Origin: Terriglobales bacterium
GTDB lineage: Bacteria > Acidobacteriota > Terriglobia > Terriglobales > Acidobacteriaceae
Direction of reading: 5' to 3'
DNA: 64,000 nt
Assembly: GCA_025462725.1 (NCBI GenBank)
Contig: JAOAPE010000005.1
Span: 248,001-312,000, forward strand
Part shown: piece after piece, positions 9,409 to 16,051 of the stretch
Numbering within the stretch: position 1 is the stretch's first letter
Layout: each line of letters begins with the position of its first letter
Translations under genes and position numbers: made by a program
Notes under the pieces: generated by a model
What the model saw: only the letters and a program-made list of their open reading frames with translations
What the model was told of the DNA's origin: nothing
Database searches by the model: none

Positions 9409-11052
9409 TTATTTTTGCACTGCCGCTTGGCGTTGCGTATTTGTTTCAGCGAGTGCTTCGGCGAGTTCCGGACGCGACGGCTTGTCTGCCCGCTCGCAGG
9501 TGTTCAATAATTGCGCGAAATATTTGCGGCTGGTCTCAGCATCGCCGGCGAGCTTTGCCGCGTGACCTGCGCCATACAGTGCGCGGAATCTTCCTGGCTC
9601 TTTCTTCAACGTAAGTTCAAACTGCTCCAGCGCGAGTTTCGGTTTGCCGAGTCGTAAGAGCATTTCGCCCAGCAACTCGCGAGCGGGTACCAGCGGACCG
9701 GGGGTGATCGCGCTCTTGTCAGTGTTGTCCTCCAGAGCCACAGCATCTTTCATAGTCTTCAGAGCAGCATCCGAATTGTCCGTGGCAAGGTGAATCCATG
9801 CTCCCACTTCCAAGCGCTGGATTTCTACCTGTCCTGCCCAGTAGTCTTCATGCGCGTCCTGCATTTTCTTGCCCAGCATTTGCAGCGCAGCATAAGTTTC
9901 GCGTGCTCTGGGCAATTGCTTCAACCGTGCGGCTGCGAGGCCGCGAGCGAACCAAGTGATTGCGTCAGCGTAAGGTACCGTCGTGGTTGCAGATTGAAGC
10001 GAAGCTGCAAGCTGCCAATCATTGCGCTCGAGCGCGTATCGCGCAGGAATGGCGGCGAGGGCGAAGTATCCCGCTGCGGGCGGCGCAGCACCGCCTGAGA
10101 CCTGATTCGACTTCATTTGATCAACGATCGCCGGAACAGATTGCAAGAGCTTGCGGGCAGCTTCGTCCTGCGCTGTCTGCAAGTACGCATACATCTGATA
10201 GTCGATTGCATGGAGCTGCTCAGCATATTGGTGCTCGCGTTGGGCGGCTGTCTCCGCGGCAATATTGGATTCGATCGATTCCTGCCAGAGTCCCACGCGA
10301 GTGAAAGTATGCGATGGCATGTGCAGCGCGTGGGGCGCGTCCGGCGCGATCTTGGAATATCGGCGCGCTGCGTCAAGGGCTTTGCCGGCGAGGTCGGGCA
10401 CGTCATACGCGTGAATGATGTAGTGCGCCAGTCCGGGATGGGATGGTTCCTGCACATAGAGCTTTTCCAAAATCGCTCCTGCTTTGAGGCGCTGTGCGTG
10501 TGTCTTGTCGCCGAGCGGTTCAGCTTCAGCCAACGAAAGCGCATAGAAGATGGCGGCTTCGTGATCTTCAGGATGCTTGGCGGAAACATCAGCCATGGCA
10601 TCACGATAGGCTTCGACGCGAGCCTGCTGCGACTTCGCATCCGCGTCGGCGTACAACCTCGCCACCGCAGCAATGTAACTGCATTCGCGTTTTGTCTTCG
10701 GAATCAGTTCCATGCCGGACTGCGCGGCTTGGCGTCCGGCATTGAGTTGCGATTCGCTGCGCATACCCGGAGCGAACGGGTTTGACCATTCGACAAGGCC
10801 GAGACCCCAGTAAACGATGGCGCACTTTGGATCGTCTTTCAGCACGGATTGAAAAGCGGCGCGAGCGCGTCCAAATTGAAACGAATGCAGCAGCGCAACA
10901 GCACGATCGAATCCTTCCTGGGCTTGTGGTGCGCAGGACGTTTCGAAGTGCACTTTGCCGAGTTCCGCCGCTTCCATTCTTGTGTGGTCATGTTGTTGCG
11001 CGACCGCAGCGATGGACAATGCGCAATAAATAAGGATCGGAATGATCCGCAT
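9409..11052 (-). CDS. Exported tetratricopeptide repeat protein
   Basis: 547 residues with a signal peptide (cleavage near AAVAQQ). The first mature region has 'GFDRAVALLHSFQFGRARAAFQ', a TPR start typical of a large Acidobacteriota family, and there are further TPR helices throughout ('EAIFYALSLAEAEP', 'LALEQFELTLKKEPGRF'). TPRs mediate protein contacts, so this is probably a periplasmic scaffold; no catalytic motif is visible. GGAG lies 9 bases before the ATG. The only strong promoter upstream is in the 220-bp repeat at 11172-11397, which points towards this gene with a leader of about 300 bases. Confidence 0.8.
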   Translation of the reverse strand: MRIIPILIYCALSIAAVAQQHDHTRMEAAELGKVHFETSCAPQAQEGFDRAVALLHSFQFGRARAAFQSVLKDDPKCAIVYWGLGLVEWSNPFAPGMRSESQLNAGRQAAQSGMELIPKTKRECSYIAAVARLYADADAKSQQARVEAYRDAMADVSAKHPEDHEAAIFYALSLAEAEPLGDKTHAQRLKAGAILEKLYVQEPSHPGLAHYIIHAYDVPDLAGKALDAARRYSKIAPDAPHALHMPSHTFTRVGLWQESIESNIAAETAAQREHQYAEQLHAIDYQMYAYLQTAQDEAARKLLQSVPAIVDQMKSNQVSGGAAPPAAGYFALAAIPARYALERNDWQLAASLQSATTTVPYADAITWFARGLAAARLKQLPRARETYAALQMLGKKMQDAHEDYWAGQVEIQRLEVGAWIHLATDNSDAALKTMKDAVALEDNTDKSAITPGPLVPARELLGEMLLRLGKPKLALEQFELTLKKEPGRFRALYGAGHAAKLAGDAETSRKYFAQLLNTCERADKPSRPELAEALAETNTQRQAAVQK

Positions 11053-11339
11053 GTGCTCTTTCTCCAGTGGAAGTATAGCGTCCGGCAGGGAGTAAGATCG
11101 CGCGCTCTAGCTTCTCCAGTAAGAATCCCCTTCGCGATAATCAGCAAAAGATAGAGGGGGTCTTCCCTATTGGTTTTCCTACCCCCCCCCCCCCCCAATT
11201 TTCTAAAATATTGAAAACATTGGAGTTACTGGACCCGCTATCGGACATTGTTGCAAAATATCGGAGACAAAGGGAGTTACGTATCAAAATATAGAAAAGC
11301 AAGGGCTTAGGTGGCCGAGTTAGGATGTAAAGGAATCTG

Positions 11340-11356
11340 ATTAACTATTAGTTAAT
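11340..11356. promoter_or_regulatory. 17-bp perfect palindrome in element copy 1
   Basis: ATTAACTA-T-TAGTTAAT, with perfect 8-base arms. It lies about 12 bases downstream of the -10 of the minus-strand promoter, that is, around the predicted start of transcription, where an operator for a dimeric repressor would sit. Copy 2 has the same site with a compensated pair. Confidence 0.6.
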
Positions 11357-11368
11357 TACAGTAAAGAA

Positions 11369-11397
11369 AGTATATCTTATACTGGAGTGAGTGTCAA
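11369..11397 (-). promoter_or_regulatory. Sigma70-type promoter in element copy 1
   Basis: On the minus strand: TTGACA (11392-11397), 17-base spacer, TATACT (11369-11374). Both boxes and the spacing are near consensus, and they are kept in copy 2. It fires towards the TPR gene at 11052. Confidence 0.75.
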
Positions 11398-11404
11398 CGG
11401 GGAA

Positions 11405-11613
11405 GGTTGGAGATAAGCGCGAGTTGTGCGTGGCCGCCGGCAGGGTGGAAGTGATGCGTTTGATTTGCTTCCCAGCGATGAAGCTAATTTCATTCAGTCC
11501 CTACGCGACTTGCTCGGTGGGTGAGCGGCCGCGACTAGAGCCCAGTTGTGGAAACCACAGCTGGGGCATTCGGTCGTGTCGCAATCCCCACGTTAGCTTC
11601 CGCAAACATGGGG
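11405..11613. repeat. REP-like intergenic repeats
   Basis: Directly follows element copy 1 with a block GTGATGCGTTTGATTTG...CCCAGCG...GTCCCTACGCGACTTG that recurs after copy 2 and at 20225-20330. It ends with a hairpin CCCCACGTT...AACATGGGG (11586-11613, one mismatch) of the same family as 11640-11682 and 19141-19168. Confidence 0.65.
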
Positions 11614-11639
11614 AACCCGGCCATAATCAAAACATTTAT

Positions 11640-11682
11640 GCAGAAATTCCCACCTTAGCTTCGCAAAGGTGGGAATTTCTGC
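11640..11682 (-). terminator. Strong hairpin after the metallothionein gene
   Basis: A perfect 17-base stem GCAGAAATTCCCACCTT / AAGGTGGGAATTTCTGC with a 9-base loop AGCTTCGCA. On the minus strand it starts at the base following the metallothionein stop codon, so it probably ends or protects that short mRNA. There is no T run. The core CCCACNTTAGCTTCGC is a REP-type sequence found elsewhere in the window. Confidence 0.65.
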
Positions 11683-11826
11683 TTATTTTCTGCTGCATGT
11701 GCAACTGCTTGAGCAGGCGCAAGGATTGCAAGTGCAATTTGGTCCGCATTCGCATTTGTTGTCCTTGGCAGCAGCGACAGTGGAGCAGGAACATCCGTAG
11801 GTTTTGGTGCTTTTCTTCGTGGTCAT
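11683..11826 (-). CDS. Metallothionein-like Cys-rich small protein (47 aa)
   Basis: 47 residues with ten Cys arranged as five CxC pairs: C12-S-C14, C25-E-C27, C31-T-C33, C36-A-C38 and C42-T-C44. There is no signal peptide, so it is cytosolic. This density and pairing is that of metallothioneins, which bind Cu, Zn or Cd as thiolate clusters; it does not match the His-containing BmtA/SmtA pattern closely, so it may be a distinct family. GAGGAGA precedes the ATG with good spacing. An ECF-type promoter lies 35-70 bases upstream (11869-11894), and a strong hairpin follows the stop. It is divergent from the Cys-tailed sigma factor gene, which is the likely regulator. Confidence 0.8.
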   Translation of the reverse strand: MTTKKSTKTYGCSCSTVAAAKDNKCECGPNCTCNPCACSSSCTCSRK

Positions 11827-11868
11827 TTGAATCTCCTCTTAAAGGCTGATTGCCTTGTTATGCTCTAA

Positions 11869-11894
11869 GACGGGGAGTCCAGAAAAACCTTACA
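11869..11894 (-). promoter_or_regulatory. ECF-type promoter for the metallothionein gene
   Basis: On the minus strand: TGTAAGG (11888-11894), a 15-base spacer, then CGTC (11869-11872). The shape, an AAC/AAG-type -35 and a CGTC-type -10, is that of group 4 (ECF) sigma promoters rather than sigma70. It lies between the divergent sigma factor and metallothionein genes. Confidence 0.55.
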
Positions 11895-11908
11895 GTTGAT
11901 TTTTGAAT

Positions 11909-12472
11909 ATGCCAAAACCAAACCCAAAGACCATTCCTGCCGATGCTATGGAGCGGCTGATCGCCAGCCGGGAACAGTTTCTCGCGTACATCCAGCGTCG
12001 GGTAGGAAGTCGCGTTGTGGCAGAGGACATTCTGCAATCAGCATTTGTGCGCGGCGTGCAGCGCGGAGGCGAGATACGCGATTCGGAATCCGTTGTGGCT
12101 TGGTTTTACCGGGTTCTGGGGAATGCGGTAATCGATCATCACCGACACAACGCCGTTGAGAGCCGCGGGCTTGAAGAGTGGGCGAAGGAACTAGAAGTGC
12201 AAGTGGAGCCGAGTCCAGACAGCAAGCATGAGATTTGTGGATGCGTGAACAAGCTGCTTTCAGAGTTGAAACCGGAGTATCAGTCGGCGTTGAAGAGTGT
12301 GGAGATGGACGAGGCGTCGCTGAAGGAATATGCGGAGAGCTCGGGGATCACGGCGGAGAATGCGGCGGTGAGAGTGCATCGGGCGCGGCAGGCGCTTTTG
12401 AAACAGGTGCGCAATACGTGCGGCGCGTGCGCGGAACATATGTGCGTCGATTGCAATTGTCGGCACGACTAA
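11909..12472 (+). CDS. ECF sigma factor with Cys motifs, CorE-like
   Basis: 187 residues from the ATG at 11909 (an in-frame TTG lies 6 bases upstream; no clear Shine-Dalgarno for either). Sigma2 spans about 18-82 ('VAEDILQSAFVRGV', 'AWFYRVLGNAVIDHHR') and sigma4 about 113-166 ('SGITAENAAVRVHRARQALL'). Two Cys sets are extra: C110-G-C112 in the linker and C171-x2-C174-x4-C179-x2-C182-x-C184 in the tail. CorE of Myxococcus xanthus and relatives carry a linker CxC and a Cys-rich tail and sense metal directly, with no anti-sigma; none is encoded here either. It is followed by the TPMT gene after 19 bases. Confidence 0.88.
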   Translation: MPKPNPKTIPADAMERLIASREQFLAYIQRRVGSRVVAEDILQSAFVRGVQRGGEIRDSESVVAWFYRVLGNAVIDHHRHNAVESRGLEEWAKELEVQVEPSPDSKHEICGCVNKLLSELKPEYQSALKSVEMDEASLKEYAESSGITAENAAVRVHRARQALLKQVRNTCGACAEHMCVDCNCRHD

Positions 12473-12491
12473 TCTGGAAGGTTCCTTCATC

Positions 12492-13142
12492 ATGGAAACA
12501 AGTTTTTGGTTGCAGAAGTGGGAGAAGAACGAGATCGCTTTTCACCAGAAGGAAGCGAATCCGCTTCTGGTGAAATATTTCGCCGATCTTTCACTCGCGA
12601 AAGGCAGTCGGGTGTTTGTGCCGTTCTGCGGAAAGAGTCTTGATGTCGGCTGGTTGCTCTCGCAAGGCCATCGCGTAGCTGGAGCGGAGTTGAGCAAGCT
12701 GGCCGTTGAGCAATTGTTCGCTGGGCTTGGATGCGAGCCGGAAATCGTTCGCGCAGGTGAATTCGAACGGTACAGCGCAGCAGATATCGACATCTTTGTC
12801 GGCGACCTTTTCAATGTGTCCGGCGAGTTGCTCGGCGGAGTCGATGCGATTTATGACCGGGCAGCGTTAGTAGCGCTGCCGAATGGGATGCGAAATCAGT
12901 ACTCAAAGCATTTGACGGAGATCACGGGCAAAGCACCGCAGTTACTGATCACCTATGAGTACGACCAGAGCGTTATGGCGGGGCCTCCGTTTTCGGTCTG
13001 CAATGAGGAAGTGAAGAGGCTGTACCGAGACAGTTATGACTTGAGACTGGTTGCGAGTGAGGATGTCGCCGGGGGACTAAAGGGGCGATGCGCAGCGACA
13101 GAGCATGTCTGGATGCTAAGAACAGTAGTCGGTAGTCAGTAG
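12492..13142 (+). CDS. tpm: Thiopurine S-methyltransferase family protein (TPMT)
   Basis: 216 residues, the usual bacterial TPMT length. It has the family N-terminus 'FWLQKWEKNEIAFHQ', the SAM-binding stretch 'VPFCGKSLDVGWL' with 'GHRVAGAELS', and 'YDRAALVALP'. In bacteria such enzymes methylate reduced selenium and tellurium species and give tellurite resistance, which fits its place after a metal-type sigma factor. GGAAGG precedes the ATG. The last residues (VVGSQ) and the TAG stop are encoded by a heptamer repeat array, so the natural C-terminus seems to have been rewritten by the repeat. Confidence 0.9.
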   Translation: METSFWLQKWEKNEIAFHQKEANPLLVKYFADLSLAKGSRVFVPFCGKSLDVGWLLSQGHRVAGAELSKLAVEQLFAGLGCEPEIVRAGEFERYSAADIDIFVGDLFNVSGELLGGVDAIYDRAALVALPNGMRNQYSKHLTEITGKAPQLLITYEYDQSVMAGPPFSVCNEEVKRLYRDSYDLRLVASEDVAGGLKGRCAATEHVWMLRTVVGSQ

Positions 13143-13153
13143 TCGGTAGTCAG
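13126..13153. repeat. Heptamer repeat array (TAGTCGG/TAGTCAG)
   Basis: Four exact heptamers alternate: TAGTCGG, TAGTCAG, TAGTCGG, TAGTCAG. The array overlaps the 3' end of the TPMT gene and supplies its stop codon. Confidence 0.85.
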
Positions 13154-13170
13154 CGCGAGTTAGAGGTCTT

Positions 13171-13265
13171 GATTGGCCGCACGTTGCGTGAAGGCTCTGA
13201 CGCGGTGGTGACCCAGTTTGTGGGAGCGACGCTCCCCATTCGCGGCGCGAATGAAGGGGCCCCGC
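13171..13265. repeat. REP-like intergenic repeat
   Basis: Contains GGTGGTGACCCAG and the hairpin GGGAGCGACGCTCCC, with ATTCGCGGCGCGAATGAA and GGCCCCGCC. Related blocks occur at 18945, 20130 and 23079. It runs up to the ribosome binding site of the next gene. Confidence 0.55.
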
Positions 13266-13286
13266 CAGGCCAAACAAGGAAACGGC

Positions 13287-13886
13287 ATGATGAGCAAAGG
13301 ACGCATGGAGGCTTTCAGTGACGGGGTATTCGCCGTCATCATCACAATCATGGTGCTGGAAATGAAGTCCCCGCATGGAGCGGAGCTTGCGGCTCTACAG
13401 CCATTGGTTCCTGTATTTTCCAGTTATCTTCTAAGCTTCGTTTACTTGGGCATCTACTGGAACAACCATCATCACCTTCTGCAAGCTGCGCAACATGTCA
13501 CAGGCGGTGTCCTGTGGGCGAATCTACATCTGTTGTTTTGGCTGTCGCTCATCCCGTTTGCCACTGCTTGGATGGGGGAAAACCATTTTGCGCCATGGCC
13601 AGTGGCATTGTACGGAGCGGTGTTACTTCTGGCAGCTATCGATTACTACATTTTGACCAAGGTGCTGATCCAATGTCACGGAGCCGGCTCGACGCTTGCG
13701 GCATCGATCGGAAACGACAGGAAGGGCAGAATATCGATAGTGGTTTATGCAGCTGCGATCCCCTTGTCGCTGGGGCATCCATGGATCGCTTGCGGCGGTT
13801 ACGTGTTAGTCGCCATCATGTGGCTGCTTCCGGATCCCCGTATCGAGAAGACCTTAAAGCAAGGTCCTCAAGCGATAGCGCATTAA
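13287..13886 (+). CDS. TMEM175/DUF1211 family potassium channel-like membrane protein
   Basis: 199 residues from the ATG at 13287 (AAGGA 6 bases upstream). The first helix carries the family signature RMEAFSDGVFAVIITIM with the FSD motif at residues 10-12. About six transmembrane segments follow, matching the six-helix bacterial TMEM175 unit that assembles as a tetramer and conducts K+. Further family features are 'YWNNHHHLL' and 'WLLPDPRIE' near the end. It lies downstream of the TPMT gene on the same strand but is separated by 144 bases of repeats, so cotranscription is uncertain. Confidence 0.9.
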   Translation: MMSKGRMEAFSDGVFAVIITIMVLEMKSPHGAELAALQPLVPVFSSYLLSFVYLGIYWNNHHHLLQAAQHVTGGVLWANLHLLFWLSLIPFATAWMGENHFAPWPVALYGAVLLLAAIDYYILTKVLIQCHGAGSTLAASIGNDRKGRISIVVYAAAIPLSLGHPWIACGGYVLVAIMWLLPDPRIEKTLKQGPQAIAH

Positions 13887-13894
13887 AGCGGCTG

Positions 13895-14120
13895 GACGTT
13901 TTGCCCACGAGGCACGATTCGCCATCAAGGCAGGACGGGCTTCGCGCATTTGGATTGGCGCGCATTGCGCGGAGGTCTCCGCAAGGCCTAAGCGATTTAC
14001 CGCTCATCTGACGTGCTGAAGCCCTTCGACTTCGCTCAGGGCAGGCTTAAAGCTCTTACAAGAGTAACTGGCGGTCTGGCTAAATAATTCCGTCCCGGGC
14101 GGGACTGGCTCGGTAGTGAT
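13895..14120. repeat. REP-like intergenic repeats
   Basis: Contains TTTGGATTGGCGCGCATTGCGCGGAGG and GCCATCAAGGCAGG, shared with 18610-18690 and 20140-20240, and CCGTCCCGGGCGGGACTGG followed by CTCGGTAGTGATG, shared with 20290-20320. Several short inverted repeats are visible. There is no gene. Confidence 0.6.
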
Positions 14121-14128
14121 GTCCCGTG

Positions 14129-14983
14129 TTATGCAGCCGCACAGGCATGAGCTTTTTCAGCCCAGAGCAGATTGTTCAGCTTGGGTGAAGCGGCGAGACT
14201 TTTTCCACACTTGCCACAGATGCTGAGTGTGAATCTCTCATTCATGCTGCTGGGTGCGTGCAGGAACTTTGTAGAGAGCGTGCTATGGACCCGAATGGCT
14301 CCGTCGTACTGGATGAATCCCTGTTTGCGAAAGCGATTCATGAAAAAACTAACTCGAGATCGAGTGGTTCCCACCATTTCCGCCAGCGACTCCTGGCTGA
14401 TTTTGGGAATAACAACCTCGGCATGTCCGTCTTTTCCAAAGCGCGCGAGCTGCAGAAGGATTCTGGCGAGACGCCTTTCACTGGAGTTGAATAGCTGATC
14501 GATCAAGTCTTCTTGACTGCGTGCATTGCGCGCAAGAAGGAACGTGACGAAGGTCTCAGTAAAAAGAGTGTTTTGAATGAGCTCGCGGAGGACTTGTTTC
14601 TTGTCAATCCTGGACAGCTCGCATTCTCCCATTGTGGTTGCAGTCACTAGACGTAGCGGGTGGGTGATGGCTAAGCAATCCTCTCCAACGAACTCGCCAG
14701 CGTACAGAACCGCGATGGTCGCCTCTTTGCCTTCGCCGGAGACGACGGAAAGCTTTACCTGGCCCCTCAGAATGAAGAAGACCTCATTGGCTAAGTCGCC
14801 CTGACTAAAAAGGGTTTCGTCTTTTTCGTACAGTCGAGTGCTTTGCGCACCCTTAAGGTTCGAATGGGGTGGCGCAGGGCGAAATGCTCCGACTTGCGGA
14901 GATTCCCGCTTCTCGGTCTTGGCGTCTGCAATGCTGGCGTCTGCAGAAGGACGTTCTTTCGCGGTCTTGACCCCAGGCCCCAT
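14129..14983 (-). CDS. Crp/Fnr family transcriptional regulator
   Basis: 284 residues. The ATG at 14983 is preceded by AGGGGGGGG; an in-frame GTG lies 21 bases further upstream. After a 50-residue polar N-terminus comes a cyclic-nucleotide-binding fold ('LFSQGDLANEVFFILRGQVKL', 'YAGEFVGEDCLAI') and a Crp-type HTH with 'ISQESLAEMVGTTRSRVS' as the recognition helix. The Arg/Ser pair for cAMP is not obvious, so the ligand is unknown. The C-terminus adds an uncommon tail with CGKCG and one more Cys, possibly a metal or redox site. Confidence 0.88.
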   Translation of the reverse strand: MGPGVKTAKERPSADASIADAKTEKRESPQVGAFRPAPPHSNLKGAQSTRLYEKDETLFSQGDLANEVFFILRGQVKLSVVSGEGKEATIAVLYAGEFVGEDCLAITHPLRLVTATTMGECELSRIDKKQVLRELIQNTLFTETFVTFLLARNARSQEDLIDQLFNSSERRLARILLQLARFGKDGHAEVVIPKISQESLAEMVGTTRSRVSFFMNRFRKQGFIQYDGAIRVHSTLSTKFLHAPSSMNERFTLSICGKCGKSLAASPKLNNLLWAEKAHACAAA

Positions 14984-15299
14984 TAATACCCCCCCCTTAA
15001 TCACGGCGAAGTATGGCAGTGCGCAGGGGTATCGTCAATAAGCGAAAACTGCATATTTCAGAGGCCAATAGCACGTGGTTCCGATTCGAAGTGCGCCGTT
15101 TTCGCCTTTTGAACGGCAATTCTCTGGAATCTTGGCAGATTGGAGCAGGTGCTGACGGAATTGAGCTGTTCAAAAGAGAACAATTGGGCGAATAGGAGCA
15201 AACAGGCAAGGCAGCGGCCAAAGGATAGATGTAGACTGCAATGGTGACATAGGAACATTTGACACTCTACTGTCGGCAAATTCCTAAGAATATCCCCAT

Positions 15300-15698
15300 A
15301 TGAAGATTCTGAATGTGGACGACAATCCGACTCAACGCGGTATGCTGGTCACGCTTTTGGAGCGCGCTGGAGTTGAGGTATCTATTGCTAAATCCGGCAG
15401 CGAAGCAATAAGTAAAGCGCTCACGGAGTCGCCGGACGCAATACTGCTGGACATCAATCTGCCGGACATAAATGGATTCGATGTCTGCTCCCGCATAAAG
15501 GCTGACAGCAGGACGGCTGCGGTCCCGGTAATTTTCTACACGGGAGAGCGCGATGGCTCTGCGAAGAACCATGCAGAACAAGTGGGAGCGGCTGCGTTCC
15601 TAACATATCCGATTGAAATCGGGCACCTCGTGATGATCATAAATTCAGTGGTCGCAGAACGAGGGGCAACTCAGAAAACCTTCACGACTTATCCTTGA
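15300..15698 (+). CDS. Stand-alone response regulator receiver domain
   Basis: 132 residues, a single CheY-like domain with no output domain. Acidic pocket D7-D8, phospho-acceptor D51 ('LLDINLPDINGFD') and T81 are present. The conserved Lys of the FLTKP motif is replaced: the sequence reads FLTYP with Tyr103. That Lys normally contacts the phosphoryl group, so signalling may be altered. It lies about 350 bases upstream of the hybrid histidine kinase and could be part of its phosphorelay. Confidence 0.88.
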   Translation: MKILNVDDNPTQRGMLVTLLERAGVEVSIAKSGSEAISKALTESPDAILLDINLPDINGFDVCSRIKADSRTAAVPVIFYTGERDGSAKNHAEQVGAAAFLTYPIEIGHLVMIINSVVAERGATQKTFTTYP

Positions 15699-15827
15699 CC
15701 TCAACTCAGGCACCCACAGTCCGGCGTGCCGGTGGTCACAATTGAACAGCTTGTTCTGGAGCAACAGGGGATGATGTGGTGTATTCATCCGTCAATCGGT
15801 TTGTGCCCTGTCTGAATAGGAGAGCTC

Positions 15828-16004
15828 GTGACTCACAAAGAAGTGGTCAAGAAGGTGCGATGTTCCACTTGCGGAGCGGCACCGGGAATATCCTGCGAGT
15901 CTGGAGCGGGTCGCCTGCGTACAGAGCCTCATTTCGAAAGAATCCAAACGGCCGGCAGCACGTTTTTGAAGAGCATGTTCGTAAGGCTCGGATTCTCTAA
16001 GTAA
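15828..16004 (+). CDS. Small zinc-finger protein (58 aa), phage-zinc-finger-like
   Basis: Starts at a GTG preceded by AGGAG (15818-15822) with 5-base spacing and ends at TAA (16002-16004). Residues 12-35 hold CSTCGAAPGISC followed by a basic stretch and PHFER: C12, C15, C23 and H35 form a CxxC-x7-C-x11-H finger. The same pattern (CPTCGAxPGxxC...PHxxR) is common in short actinobacterial and phage zinc-finger proteins thought to bind nucleic acid. It ends 47 bases before the hybrid histidine kinase, on the same strand, so it may belong to that signalling operon. Confidence 0.7.
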   Translation: MTHKEVVKKVRCSTCGAAPGISCESGAGRLRTEPHFERIQTAGSTFLKSMFVRLGFSK

Positions 16005-16051
16005 CTTCAGAAGCCAACTCCGCGACCACAACAGTTTTATAGAAGGAAGCG

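Larger units (their letters stand above)
11172..11397 (-). repeat. Dispersed 220-bp element, copy 1 (possible ncRNA)
   Basis: Runs from GGTTTTCCTA and a run of 15 C to GTGTCAA. It matches 18720-18936 along its whole length in the same orientation, with scattered substitutions and small indels, and has no coding frame. Read on the minus strand it starts with a TTGACA-N17-TATACT promoter, then a 17-bp palindrome, then about 170 well-conserved bases and a G run. Internal direct repeats GGAGTTAC and TATCGGA are visible on the plus strand. It occupies the gap of more than 600 bases upstream of the TPR gene and could be its leader, a small RNA gene or a repetitive element. Confidence 0.75.

Noticed and set aside
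11391-11849. Open frame of 152 codons on the plus strand
   Set aside because: It runs across REP repeats and antisense to the metallothionein gene, which has the better ribosome binding site and protein composition.
15013-15195. 60-codon open frame upstream of the receiver gene
   Set aside because: No ribosome binding site and no recognisable motif; it overlaps the upstream region of the divergent Crp/Fnr gene.
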